Shown: positions 1 to 8,740, numbered from the stretch's first letter. The stretch is DNA of 64,000 nucleotides from Lentisphaerota bacterium (GCA_021413965.1 JAIOPI010000031.1:124001-188000), one strand, 5' to 3'. Program-made: numbers and translations. The notes: generated by a model not told the origin, from the letters alone.

Positions 1-1
1 G

Positions 2-253
2 CAGTTGACGGGAGCGGCGGTCACGTTGCAGGTGCGCGATACCGGGGTGGGGATACCGCAGGCGATTCAGAATCGAATCTTCGATCCCTTCTTTACCACG
101 CGCGAGGTCGGGCAGGGGCAGGGGCAGGCACTGGCGCGGCTGCATTCCTCGATTGTCAACCGGCACGGCGGGCGCATCTTTTTCGACAGCCAAAATAATC
201 AGGGCACCACATTCACCATCGTCCTGCCGCTGCAAAGGAGCACATCCCCATGA
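2..253 (+). CDS. Sensor histidine kinase, C-terminal fragment (5' end outside window)
   Basis: Only the last 83 residues of the ATP-binding (HATPase_c) domain are present; the reading frame is open to the left edge. The G1 box (DTGVGIP), an F box (IFDPFFTT) and a G2-like segment ending in NRHGG are visible. The G2 segment reads GQGQGQALAR where related kinases usually have GTGQGLALAR, so the lid may be slightly altered. The stop overlaps the start of the next gene (ATGA), so this kinase and the following receiver are translationally coupled and probably partners. Confidence 0.85.
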   Translation, partial: QLTGAAVTLQVRDTGVGIPQAIQNRIFDPFFTTREVGQGQGQALARLHSSIVNRHGGRIFFDSQNNQGTTFTIVLPLQRSTSP

Positions 254-666
254 GATCGTCCAGGGCCTGCCAGATTCTGCTTGTCGACGATTGTCCGCTG
301 ATCCTGACGTGTCTGCGGACGGGATTGCGCTTCAAGGAAGCCGAGTGGACGCTGACGTTTGCGGAGCATCCGAAGCGCGCCATCGAGCTGGTCCTGCGGA
401 ACCACTTCGACGTGGTGATTTCGGACGTGGGGCTTCCGGACATGAACGGGGTGGAGCTTGTGCAGACCATCGCGACCATTTCGCCGGTCACGGCGTGCCT
501 CTTGATGTCGGGGACCGAGCCGGGCGCGGAAGGGTTTCCGATCGACGGGGCGTTTCGTGTGCTGCGAAAGCCCTTTGGGCTGGACGAGCTCGTTCGTGAA
601 GTTGACGGAGCGGTGGTCCGCCATCGGCGGAACGTTCCCGAGGAGGCGCATTGTGAACGTCTATGA
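250..666 (+). CDS. Single-domain response regulator (receiver)
   Basis: A stand-alone CheY-like receiver of 138 residues. The acidic pocket is D13-D14, the phosphoacceptor is D59 in the segment VVISDVGLPDMNG, and the conserved lysine is K107 in LRKPFG. No output domain follows; about 20 residues after the last helix are unstructured and basic. The start ATG overlaps the upstream kinase stop by 4 bp and the 3' end overlaps the next gene by 14 bp, so the three genes form one operon. It probably relays or sinks phosphate within the cluster rather than binding DNA. Confidence 0.9.
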   Translation: MRSSRACQILLVDDCPLILTCLRTGLRFKEAEWTLTFAEHPKRAIELVLRNHFDVVISDVGLPDMNGVELVQTIATISPVTACLLMSGTEPGAEGFPIDGAFRVLRKPFGLDELVREVDGAVVRHRRNVPEEAHCERL

Positions 667-1360
667 GATTGTGATAGCGGACGATGATGCCGCCTTTCGG
701 AGCGCGACGCGGCGGCTGCTGCAGCTTCGGCGCGACACGTTTAAGACGCGAGTCCGCGAGGCGGCTGACGGTGCCGCCACCCTGGCGTGCCTGACGCAAG
801 CCGCACCGGTGGACTGCCTGCTGCTGGACAACCTCATGCCGGGAGGGCTCGGGTTGGAATGGCTGACGCGCTTTCTCCAGGTGCAACCGGCACTGGCGGT
901 GGTAATGGTGACCGGCAATGGGGATGAGGCGACGGCGGTAAAGGCGATGCAGGGGGGGGCGGTGGATTACCTGGTGAAGGGGCGCATCAGTTCGGAGCTG
1001 CTGGAAAAGTCGATCAGATCGGCAGTTGAGAAGGTGCAGATGCGGGCACAGCTGGAGCGCCAGCGGGAGCTTCTGCGATTCGCCGATCAGCACCGCCTGA
1101 TGGTCGAAAGCCTGGGCGCGGCGTGTCGGCGTCTGGCCGAGCCCGTTTCCGTTGTGACCGGCTCGCTTGAGATCATGAAGCGGCAGGATTCGCCTCCCAT
1201 GATTCAGGACGTCATCGCCAATTGTTGTGTCGCCGTGGACGCGATCAACGAGTTTCTGGACAAGCTGAATGCGGTGTGCGCGAGCCGACCGACAGCCGAC
1301 GGTGGGGCGGACTCGGATCGCGTCAGCATGCCGGAGGCGCGCCAGCGGGTTAGCGCCTAA
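653..1360 (+). CDS. Response regulator with C-terminal DHp-like helical domain lacking histidine
   Basis: The start is taken as GTG at 653 because a good AGGAGG lies at 641-646 and the receiver fold then begins immediately (VNVYEIVIADDD); an earlier in-frame ATG would add 32 residues of unrelated sequence. Residues 1-125 are a receiver with D10-D12, phosphoacceptor D59 and lysine K109. Residues 125-235 are helical and resemble a kinase dimerisation (DHp) domain, but the stretch SLGAACRRLAEPVS carries arginines where a phosphorylatable histidine would be expected. It may be a dimerisation or docking module rather than an active kinase; it has no ATPase domain. Function beyond phosphorelay is unknown. 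Confidence 0.82.
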   Translation: MNVYEIVIADDDAAFRSATRRLLQLRRDTFKTRVREAADGAATLACLTQAAPVDCLLLDNLMPGGLGLEWLTRFLQVQPALAVVMVTGNGDEATAVKAMQGGAVDYLVKGRISSELLEKSIRSAVEKVQMRAQLERQRELLRFADQHRLMVESLGAACRRLAEPVSVVTGSLEIMKRQDSPPMIQDVIANCCVAVDAINEFLDKLNAVCASRPTADGGADSDRVSMPEARQRVSA

Positions 1361-1519
1361 GCGGCGCAGGTCATGGCGCGAGTTCGCGGCCTGTGTGGGT
1401 CTTGGCCCTGAGACAGGTGCGGGCGGAGAGGCGTGCACCGTTTCGGCCAGGCACGGTGACGCGGTTCTTGGAGCGCGTGCGAATTGCGTCCTGAAGTTCG
1501 CTCGTCTTCCCCGTCGCTG

Positions 1520-1548
1520 TTGATATACCCTTCCCGCCACGATAGAAT
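1520..1548 (+). promoter_or_regulatory. Probable sigma-70 promoter for the CHASE3 hybrid kinase operon
   Basis: TTGATA at 1520-1525 and TAGAAT at 1543-1548 are separated by 17 bp. The predicted transcript start near 1555 gives a leader of about 80 nt before the ATG at 1635. It lies in the 274-bp gap after the upstream signalling operon, so the cluster is probably two transcription units. Confidence 0.65.
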
Positions 1549-1634
1549 TTGCTGGCGGAGCAAGAAGAGTCTCGCGGGGTTCAGGACGCATCCCCACGGC
1601 AGGTGAGCTCCCGAACGAGAGCAGAGTCGAGCGC

Positions 1635-4600
1635 ATGAACTCCACGGGCAGTACCGCATTCCTGAGTCGGCTACATGGCTACGCGACGATTGGCGTCGGG
1701 GGGCTGATCCTGTTCGGCTGGATCGCCGACATTTCCCTGCTGAAGAGCATTCTACCCGGCTTGGTCACGGTGAAGGTGAATACCGCGCTGGGTTTCATTC
1801 TGCTTGGTACCGCCCTGGTGCTGAAGGCAAGTCATGAGGGGCCTGACGGGGGGCCTGAGGGGGGCGGGGGGCTGCGATCGGTGCTGGCGGTACTCGCGAA
1901 TGCATTCGGAAGCCTGACCGCCGTCGTCGGGTTTCTGACCCTGTGCGAGTACCAATATGGCTGGGACCTGGGCATCGACCAGGTGTTCATCCGGGATTCA
2001 TCCGGCGCGATCGACACGGCGTTTCCCGGCCGCATGGCGGTGCCCACGGCCGTGAGTTTCTTTCTCTACGGCTTTGCCGTTGTGTTTCTGAACGACCGCC
2101 GAGGCCACCGGGTGGCGCGGGGATTGATTGTGACGGCCATGACGTTGGCGGCCATGGCGCTCATGGGGTACCTGTTTGATATTGGCGTGCTCATGGGACT
2201 GGGCCCCCTCACGCCGATCGCGGCGCCGACCGCGCTCACGTTGCTGGTGTATGGCGTTGGACTGCTGTTGGCAGACCATGGCCGCCTGGTCGCGCGGCTG
2301 GGGACCCAGGTCGTGCCGCTCGGATTTTCGGCGGCGGTCCTGCTGCTGCTGGTGTTGGGCGGTTCGGTCATGCACAACACAGCCGGCCTGATCAGGAACA
2401 GTCGCGAGGTGTCGCGCACCCTGGTGGTCATCGGCACGCTACAAGAGGTGCTGTCGGCCACGAAGGATGTCGAGACCGCGGCGCGCGGTTACGTTCTGAC
2501 CGGGGATCCGAGCTACCTGGAGTACTATGACCCCGCCGTGAACGCGATCAATCGGGACGTGCTGGAACTGCGGCGCCTGATGGCGGACAACGCCGTGCAG
2601 CAGGACCGCCTGGAGCGGCTGCGGAAGCGGCTGGAGGTGCGCCGCATTCTGGCGGAGCGCAGCGTGCAGCTGCGGAAAGCCCACCCATCGGGCCCGCCGA
2701 CCGTCGCGGTGAGCGGCGAAGGCAGGAAGGTCATGGATGCCATTCGCGCCGACGTGCGCGCGATGGTTCAAGTCGAGCGCCGGCTGCTGGCTGAGCGGCA
2801 ACTGCGCGCGGAATCCAGCACGTCAAAGACGTTGCTGACGATGGGGTTGGGACTGCTGGTCAGCCTGAGCGGGTTGGCCACGGTTTTCATAATGATGCGG
2901 CGCGAGATTCGGCTGCGGCAGAACGTGGAGTCGGCGCTTCAGCAGGCGAATGCCGAGTTGGAACGGCGCGTCCAGGCGCGCACAGAGGATCTGCAGCGCG
3001 CGAACCGTTCGCTGCGGATGCTGAGTGACTGCAATCAGATGCTGATTCGTGCGACGGACGAGATGCACCTGTTGCAAGCGATCTGCAACCTCGTGGTGCA
3101 GGAAGGCGGGTACCGGATCTGCTGGGTGGGATATGCGCGGCAGGACGAGGCGAAGACGCTGAGTCCCATGGCTTGGGCTGGTGCGAAGTCGGAGCGCCTG
3201 GCGACGTGTCGCCTGACGTGGGCGGGGGGACAGTCTCCGGAGGCCCTCGTGGTTCAGTCGATTCGATCAGGCAAGCCCATGGTGAGCGGCGACGCCTCGT
3301 TGCTTCCGGAGCTTGAGCTGTGGCCGGATTTGGCCAACGGGACGTGCGCCGGGGTGGCGTTGCCGTTTGCGCTGGGGGGGCCGGACTCCGGCGTGCTGGT
3401 CATCCACGGGGCGGATCCGGCGGTCTTTGGCGGGGCCGAGATGGACTTGCTGATGGAACTTGCGGGCGACCTGTCGTTCGGCATTACGACGATCCGAGCT
3501 CGGGCCGCGCGGGAGCGGGTCGAGGTGGCGCTGCGTGTCAGCATGGAGCGTTACCACCAGACCCTCGATAACATGCTGGAGGGATGCCAGATAATCGACT
3601 TTGACTGGCGGTACCGATACATCAATGGGACGGCGGCGAGGCAAGGTGGGCGCAATCCGTCGGATCTGCTCGGCCGAACGATGATGGAGGCGTATCCGGG
3701 GTTTGATCAGTCCGAGGTGTTCAAGGCCCTTCGGCTGTGCATGGAGCAACGGCTGCCGGTACACATGGACAATGAGTTTACGTCGCCGGGCGGGAGTCCG
3801 CGATGGTTTGAATTGAGCATCGAACCAGTTCCCGAAGGGATCTTCGTCTTGTCGATGGACATCACGGATCGCAAGGCTTCCGAGGATCAGACACGCCGGC
3901 TGAATGCGGAGCTCGATCAGCGCGTGCGTGAACGCACGGCGCAACTGGAGGAAGCCCGGCTGCTGGCGGAGTCGGCCAACCAGGCCAAGAGCGAGTTCCT
4001 GTCGAACATGAGTCACGAGCTGCGCACGCCGCTAAATGCCGTCATCGGGTTTTCGGAGGTGCTGGAGCAGGAGCTGTTCGGGACGCTGAATGAGAAGCAG
4101 CGGGAGTATGTCGGCGACATCAGCGAAAGCGGGCGTCACCTGCTGAGCCTGATCAACGATATTCTCGACCTGTCGAAGATTGAAGCAGGCCGGATGGAGC
4201 CGCAGTGGTCGCGTGTCGTGATCGGCGACTTGCTGGCGGACACGCTGGTGATGGTGAAAGAGCGTTGCTTCAAGCACGGCATCAGGCTGGGGCTCGAGGT
4301 TGCAGAGTCGGTCAAGGGGCTGGCGGTCATTGGCGACGAGCGTCGGCTGAAGCAGATCATGTTCAACCTGCTGTCGAACGCGGCGAAGTTCACGCCGGAT
4401 GGCGGGACGATATGCGTGAAGGCGGAGCGCACGGGGAGCGGCGAGGCGCCGGCGGATCCCGGGCCGGGGGTGCCGTCCGTGCAGATCAGCGTGACCGATT
4501 CGGGCATCGGGATATCGGCAGAGGATCAGGAGCGGATCTTCGAGGAGTTCTACCAGGTTCGGCGCGGGTCCCTGGACAAGACCCCGGGGACGGGGCTGGG

Positions 4601-5144
4601 TCTGTCGCTGGTGAAACGCATGGTGGCGATGCACGGCGGGCGGGTGTGGGCCGAGAGCGAGGGGCTGGGGCAAGGCAGCCGTTTCCTGTTTGTGATTCCG
4701 GTGGACGCGAGCGCGGCACAGTCGGCGCAGTGGCGCCGGGAACACGAGCGGCTGACGACGGCGCTGTCCCGCGAGAGTTCGCTGAGTGCGGCGCTGGCGA
4801 ATGCGATTGGCGTGGCGGAGGCCGTGGGATGGGCTTTCGGGGTTTGCGCGATCCGGTTGGCGGGCGACGGCAACGGTGACGTGACGGCACGTCTGCTGGA
4901 CGTTCTGCACCAGGTCAAGCGCGGCACGGACATTGTCATTGGCGGGGACGATGGCTGGAGTTCGGTGGTGCTGCTGGATTGTGCAGAGGCGCTCTGTCCG
5001 GCCATTTCCAAGCGCCTGGAGGGGCGGCTGCGCTCGGCGCTGGGGGCGGCGGTATCCTGTACGACGGTGACGTTCCCGGGTGACGGGCGGACGGCGCCGG
5101 CGCTGATTCGTAAATTGCGCGAAAGAAGGGACGGCCCGACATGA
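1635..5144 (+). CDS. Membrane histidine kinase: MASE-like region-CHASE3-GAF-PAS-HisKA-HATPase, degenerate GGDEF-like tail
   Basis: A 1169-residue membrane sensor kinase. About seven hydrophobic segments fill residues 12-255, followed by a CHASE3-type periplasmic region (about 259-395, with the typical ETAARGYVLTGDPSYLE segment), a further membrane helix near 405, a coiled coil, a GAF domain (about 460-625), a PAS domain (about 636-755), HisKA with H794 in SHELRTPLN, and HATPase with N, G1 (DSGIGIS, about 955) and G2 (GTGLGLSLVK, about 985) boxes. The last 140 residues are unusual: they resemble a degenerate nucleotide-cyclase (GGDEF) fold with GGDDGW in place of GGDEF. The gene ends in an ATGA overlap with the next receiver, which is probably its partner. 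Confidence 0.9.
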   Translation: MNSTGSTAFLSRLHGYATIGVGGLILFGWIADISLLKSILPGLVTVKVNTALGFILLGTALVLKASHEGPDGGPEGGGGLRSVLAVLANAFGSLTAVVGFLTLCEYQYGWDLGIDQVFIRDSSGAIDTAFPGRMAVPTAVSFFLYGFAVVFLNDRRGHRVARGLIVTAMTLAAMALMGYLFDIGVLMGLGPLTPIAAPTALTLLVYGVGLLLADHGRLVARLGTQVVPLGFSAAVLLLLVLGGSVMHNTAGLIRNSREVSRTLVVIGTLQEVLSATKDVETAARGYVLTGDPSYLEYYDPAVNAINRDVLELRRLMADNAVQQDRLERLRKRLEVRRILAERSVQLRKAHPSGPPTVAVSGEGRKVMDAIRADVRAMVQVERRLLAERQLRAESSTSKTLLTMGLGLLVSLSGLATVFIMMRREIRLRQNVESALQQANAELERRVQARTEDLQRANRSLRMLSDCNQMLIRATDEMHLLQAICNLVVQEGGYRICWVGYARQDEAKTLSPMAWAGAKSERLATCRLTWAGGQSPEALVVQSIRSGKPMVSGDASLLPELELWPDLANGTCAGVALPFALGGPDSGVLVIHGADPAVFGGAEMDLLMELAGDLSFGITTIRARAARERVEVALRVSMERYHQTLDNMLEGCQIIDFDWRYRYINGTAARQGGRNPSDLLGRTMMEAYPGFDQSEVFKALRLCMEQRLPVHMDNEFTSPGGSPRWFELSIEPVPEGIFVLSMDITDRKASEDQTRRLNAELDQRVRERTAQLEEARLLAESANQAKSEFLSNMSHELRTPLNAVIGFSEVLEQELFGTLNEKQREYVGDISESGRHLLSLINDILDLSKIEAGRMEPQWSRVVIGDLLADTLVMVKERCFKHGIRLGLEVAESVKGLAVIGDERRLKQIMFNLLSNAAKFTPDGGTICVKAERTGSGEAPADPGPGVPSVQISVTDSGIGISAEDQERIFEEFYQVRRGSLDKTPGTGLGLSLVKRMVAMHGGRVWAESEGLGQGSRFLFVIPVDASAAQSAQWRREHERLTTALSRESSLSAALANAIGVAEAVGWAFGVCAIRLAGDGNGDVTARLLDVLHQVKRGTDIVIGGDDGWSSVVLLDCAEALCPAISKRLEGRLRSALGAAVSCTTVTFPGDGRTAPALIRKLRERRDGPT

Positions 5145-5512
5145 AGAAGTTCATTCTTGTGGTTGAGGATGACAGCCGTAATCGGAAGTTGATCCGCGAC
5201 CTGCTGGACGTGAAGGGGTACGAAGTGGCGGAGGCTGCGAACGGCAAGGACGCGCTGGCCATGGTGGACGTCCGCCTGCCTGACTTGATCCTGATGGACA
5301 TCCAGATGCCGATCATGGATGGGTACGAGGCGGCCCAGATGCTCAAGGGGAGCGCGCGAACCCGGGCGATACCCGTCTGGGCCCTGACCTCCTACGCCAT
5401 GCCGGGCGACGAGAAGAAGATCCGCGACATTGGCTGTGATGCCTACATCACCAAGCCGATTGACACGCGCGCCTTCCTGCTGAGGGTTGAAAAACACTTT
5501 GCCGCGGTTTAG
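5141..5512 (+). CDS. CheY/DivK-like single-domain response regulator
   Basis: A 123-residue receiver with acidic residues E9-D10-D11, phosphoacceptor D53 in LILMDIQMPIMDG and lysine K105 in ITKPID. This is the typical DivK-like form found beside hybrid kinases. It overlaps the upstream kinase by 4 bp and is followed 14 bp later by a receiver-kinase fusion. It has no output domain, so it most likely passes phosphate on or acts on a protein target. Confidence 0.92.
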   Translation: MKKFILVVEDDSRNRKLIRDLLDVKGYEVAEAANGKDALAMVDVRLPDLILMDIQMPIMDGYEAAQMLKGSARTRAIPVWALTSYAMPGDEKKIRDIGCDAYITKPIDTRAFLLRVEKHFAAV

Positions 5513-5526
5513 GAGAGGGAGCCTAG

Positions 5527-6753
5527 GTGCGAACGAAAATACTCATCGTGGATGACGAAGCGGACGGGCGGCAGCTGATCCGGATTCTGCTGGAGCGTCG
5601 ATTCCGGGAGTGCCTGATCCTGGAGGCGGCAAATGGGAGCGACGGCTTGCGGGTGGTGGCGAAGGAACAGCCGGACCTCGTGCTGCTGGACGTGAAGATG
5701 CCAGGCATGAGCGGCATTGAGTTTCTCAAGCAGGTGCGCGGCGATCCGGAGACGGCGCGGGCTCCGGTCATTGTGTACACGGGCTACGGCGAGCTTGATC
5801 GTGACCGGATGGATGTGCTGGAAAGCGGCGCGGACGGCTTCCTCTGCAAGCCGTTTCAGCCCGAGGAGTTGTATGCCCAGGTGCGGGCCATCTTGCGTGC
5901 GCAGGCCTTTGACTTTCACCTGCGCACGGTGGTCAAGGAGCAGGAGGTCCTGATTCAGCGGTTGCGCCGCGCGGAGGAGGACTTACTCAAGGCCAACGCG
6001 TCGGCCGAGCAGGCGCACTACGCGAAGTCGGTGCTGCTGGCGGGCATGTCGCATGAGCTGCGCACGCCGCTGAATGCGGTGCTGGGGTTCTCACAGGTGC
6101 TGGAGCAATGTCATTTTGGTCCCCTGAACGACAAGCAGCGGGAGTACATCCTGGAGATCATGGCCGGGGGGACGCATCTCCTGGAGTTGATCGATGTGGT
6201 CTTGAACATCGCGAACATAGGAACGGAGCACGACACGATATCGCTTGTCCCGCTGCCGCTGTCGGAGGCGCTGGACGGGAGCATGCTCATGGCGCGTGAT
6301 TTGTGCCAGAGGCGCGGCATCGAGTTGACGCTGGAGATTCCGCCGGGCATTGCCACGCGGCAGGTTCACGTGGACATTGTGAAGCTGAAGCAGATCATGC
6401 ACATGCTGTTAACGAACGCCGTAAAATTCACGCCGGGTGTGGGGCGCATCAGCGTTTCAGCCGCCTTGGAGCGGAGCACGCTGATCGTGCGGGTGGCCGA
6501 CTCCGGCATTGGGATTGCACCGGAGCACCTCGAAGACATATTCAGCGAATTCTTCCAGGTGGAGTCGGGGCGCCGGGACAAGACGCCGGGTGTGGGCATG
6601 GGGTTGGCCCTGGTCCGGCGGTTGGTTCGGCAGCACGGGGGGGACGTTTGGGCGGAGAGTGACGGCAAGGGGTGCGGGAGTTGTTTCACGTTCACGCTGC
6701 CGCAAGGGGCGGCGGCTGTGCGAGACGCCGCGCCGATGGAACTGGAAGCGTAA
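5527..6753 (+). CDS. Receiver-histidine kinase fusion
   Basis: A soluble protein of 408 residues. The start is GTG at 5527, preceded by AGGAGAGGGA in the gap after the previous gene. Residues 1-125 are a receiver (LIVDDEADG, phosphoacceptor in LVLLDVKMPGMSG, KPF near 111). A short coiled coil leads to HisKA with H176 in SHELRTPLNAVLGF, then HATPase with N box, G1 (DSGIGIA) and G2 (GVGMGLALVRR). The DHp domain is close in sequence to that of the upstream CHASE3 kinase (both continue LEQ...FG.LN.KQREY), which points to duplication and perhaps to shared partners. Confidence 0.9.
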   Translation: MRTKILIVDDEADGRQLIRILLERRFRECLILEAANGSDGLRVVAKEQPDLVLLDVKMPGMSGIEFLKQVRGDPETARAPVIVYTGYGELDRDRMDVLESGADGFLCKPFQPEELYAQVRAILRAQAFDFHLRTVVKEQEVLIQRLRRAEEDLLKANASAEQAHYAKSVLLAGMSHELRTPLNAVLGFSQVLEQCHFGPLNDKQREYILEIMAGGTHLLELIDVVLNIANIGTEHDTISLVPLPLSEALDGSMLMARDLCQRRGIELTLEIPPGIATRQVHVDIVKLKQIMHMLLTNAVKFTPGVGRISVSAALERSTLIVRVADSGIGIAPEHLEDIFSEFFQVESGRRDKTPGVGMGLALVRRLVRQHGGDVWAESDGKGCGSCFTFTLPQGAAAVRDAAPMELEA

Positions 6754-6905
6754 TCGCTCGCCCACGCGCAGGGCGAATCGGCAGGGATGGCACCGGGCGG
6801 TTTTGGGCGGTCCGTGATGGTTCGGGAATGGTCGGTCCGGGTGAGAGGTGGGACGCATGGTTCAGCGGGTTGCTTGAATATTGCGGCGGTGTGGGAGGGG
6901 GGACG

Positions 6906-8063
6906 ATGAACGGGTGGAAGGATGCGCGGGAAGGCCAGTCCGGGCCCAGCGGGGCCGGGGCCGACAAGAGTTGCGTACTGGTGGTTGATGACGAAGAGCG
7001 GAATCGGAGATTACTGGCGGATATACTGGGGGCGCGGGGGTACCGCGTGCTGCAGGCGAAAGATGGGGAGGAGGCCTTGGCGTGCATCTTGCAGGATGCG
7101 CCTGACCTGGTGCTGTTGGATGTGATGATGCCCAAGCTGGATGGCTATGAGGTCTGCCGGCGTGTGAAGTCGAATTCCAAGAGCGCGTCAACTCCGGTCC
7201 TGCTCGTGACGGCCCTGGGGGGGCGTTCGGATCGGCTGCGGGGGATCGAGGCGGGGGCGGACGAATTCATCACGAAGCCGATGGACACGGAGGAAGTGAT
7301 CCTGCGGGTGCGCAATGCGGTGCATATGAAGCGTCTGCACGACCAGACGCGCGAGGATCTCCGACAGATTCGCGTCTTGGAGCACATGCGCGATAATCTG
7401 GTGCACATGGTCGTTCACGATCTGCGCAGTCCGCTGACCGCGATCCAGGGGTATATGGAGTTGCTTCGTGATGCCGAGGGACCGCGCTTGAGCGAGGCGG
7501 GGCGAAACTACCTGCGGGAGGCGAACGTGGCCACGGGGACGTTGATCGCCATGATCAGTTCGATTCTGGACGTGAGCAAGATAGAGTCCGGGGCCATGAA
7601 ATTGACGTTGGCGGCCTGCGACATGGAGCATCTGCTGCGGGATGTGGAGCGAAAGGCGTTGCCGCTGAAGGGCTGCACGTCGCTGCTGATGGAACCCTGC
7701 GAACAGTCCTTCCAGGTGATGATTGATGCCGTCCTCATCAGTCGGGTGCTTGAGAATCTGGTGGGAAACGCCTTGAAGTTTGTCCCGGAGACCGGTGGTG
7801 AGGTGGTCCTGCGCCTGGTTCCACGGGGCGCGGGCGTCTGCGTGCAGGTGCGTGACAACGGGCCTGGAATTCCGGCCGAAGACCAGGGTCGGATTTTCGA
7901 CAAATTCGCCCAGGTGGACCAGCAGCCGCAGCGGTATCGCTACTCATCGGGGCTGGGGCTGACGTTCTGCAAGATGGCCATTGAGGCGCACGGCGGCTGC
8001 ATCGGCGTCGAGAGTACGCTGGGTGAAGGCAGCACGTTCTGGTTCACGTTGCCGACATGCTGA
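6906..8063 (+). CDS. Receiver-histidine kinase fusion
   Basis: The ATG at 6906 is chosen because it follows a strong GGGAGGGGGGACG and yields a compact 385-residue protein; the open frame extends 78 codons further upstream without domain content. Residues 20-140 form a receiver (CVLVVDDEERN, LVLLDVMMPKLDG, ITKPMD). HisKA has H171 in the variant motif HDLRSPLTAI, typical of the HisKA group paired with cyanobacterial and deltaproteobacterial REC-HK proteins. HATPase follows with DNGPGIP and SGLGLTFCKM. No membrane segments. It is separated by 152 bp from the previous kinase and may be a distal gene of the same cluster. Confidence 0.9.
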   Translation: MNGWKDAREGQSGPSGAGADKSCVLVVDDEERNRRLLADILGARGYRVLQAKDGEEALACILQDAPDLVLLDVMMPKLDGYEVCRRVKSNSKSASTPVLLVTALGGRSDRLRGIEAGADEFITKPMDTEEVILRVRNAVHMKRLHDQTREDLRQIRVLEHMRDNLVHMVVHDLRSPLTAIQGYMELLRDAEGPRLSEAGRNYLREANVATGTLIAMISSILDVSKIESGAMKLTLAACDMEHLLRDVERKALPLKGCTSLLMEPCEQSFQVMIDAVLISRVLENLVGNALKFVPETGGEVVLRLVPRGAGVCVQVRDNGPGIPAEDQGRIFDKFAQVDQQPQRYRYSSGLGLTFCKMAIEAHGGCIGVESTLGEGSTFWFTLPTC

Positions 8064-8070
8064 CCGTGGA

Positions 8071-8162
8071 TGGCGGAGGGGGAGGGATTTGAACCCCCGT
8101 TACCCTTGCGGGTAAACATGATTTCGAGTCATGCGCATTCAGCCGGACTCTGCCACCCCTCC
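8071..8162 (-). tRNA. tRNA-Ser (anticodon CGA)
   Basis: On the minus strand a full cloverleaf folds, with a 7-bp acceptor stem, the loop CTCGAAA giving anticodon CGA (complement of 8124-8126), a long type II variable arm, the TTCAAAT T-loop and an encoded CCA end (complement of 8071-8073). The long variable arm and anticodon agree on serine (codon UCG). A strong promoter lies 33-61 bp upstream. Confidence 0.95.
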
Positions 8163-8194
8163 GGAGGGTCGCTTTTCAGTCATCAGGCAGGCGG

Positions 8195-8223
8195 AGATTA
8201 GGCAAGGGGGGCTGGAAAGTCAA
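8195..8223 (-). promoter_or_regulatory. Sigma-70 promoter for tRNA-Ser
   Basis: Read on the minus strand: TTGACT (complement of 8218-8223), 17-bp spacer, TAATCT (complement of 8195-8200). The predicted transcript start near 8188 lies about 26 nt before the mature tRNA 5' end. Confidence 0.7.
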
Positions 8224-8258
8224 GGCAGGGTGGGCCGGAAGCGGGTGGCGGAAGCGGC

Positions 8259-8287
8259 TTGAGGGGGCTGGGGGTGGCCGATATACT
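8259..8287 (+). promoter_or_regulatory. Candidate promoter giving a leaderless transcript of the 3D lipoprotein gene
   Basis: TTGAGG at 8259-8264, a 17-bp spacer and TATACT at 8282-8287. The expected transcript start falls at about 8294, which is the A of the ATG. No Shine-Dalgarno sequence fits between the -10 box and the start codon, so translation would be leaderless if the start is right. Confidence 0.5.
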
Positions 8288-8293
8288 GCGCGC

Positions 8294-8740
8294 ATGTTGA
8301 GGCACTTGCTGGGGCTGCTGGTCATCGTTGGGTTGGTGTCAATCTCGGGGTGCGCCACGATCCGGCCGCCGGACGGGGTGCCGGTGGTGGAGCAGCGGAT
8401 GGCCGTGACGGGCTACTGCAAGTGCGGTGATTGCTGCGGGTGGCGGCGCAACTGGTTCGGCCGGCCGGTCTTCACAAGCGGCCCGAACAAGGGGAAGTAC
8501 AAGCAGGTGGGGATGACGGCCAGCGGCTCGATGGCCAAGCATGGGACGATTGCGGCCGACCTGAAGCTGTATCCGCTGGGTACCATCATGTACATCGATG
8601 GGTATGGCTACGGGCGGGTGGAAGACACCGGCGGCCGGGTCAAGGGGCAGCACATCGATCTGTACTTCTACACGCACAACGACGCGCTGCGCTGGGGGCG
8701 ACAGGCACGTAGCGTGAAGGTCTGGGTGGCGCGGCGGTAG
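8294..8740 (+). CDS. 3D-domain lipoprotein
   Basis: A 148-residue lipoprotein: basic n-region, hydrophobic helix and lipobox SISGC with C20 as the lipidated residue. The C-terminal part is a 3D (Asp-Asp-Asp) domain, the small double-psi barrel shared with lytic transglycosylase MltA and resuscitation-type proteins; candidate catalytic aspartates are D89 (TIAADL), D111 (VEDTGG) and D122 (HIDLYF). A cysteine-rich patch (CKCGDCC, 42-48) precedes it. The likely role is cleavage or binding of peptidoglycan at the outer membrane. No SD is visible upstream; see the adjacent promoter for a possible leaderless start. The gene is convergent with the following MFS fusion, 38 bp away. Confidence 0.85.
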   Translation: MLRHLLGLLVIVGLVSISGCATIRPPDGVPVVEQRMAVTGYCKCGDCCGWRRNWFGRPVFTSGPNKGKYKQVGMTASGSMAKHGTIAADLKLYPLGTIMYIDGYGYGRVEDTGGRVKGQHIDLYFYTHNDALRWGRQARSVKVWVARR

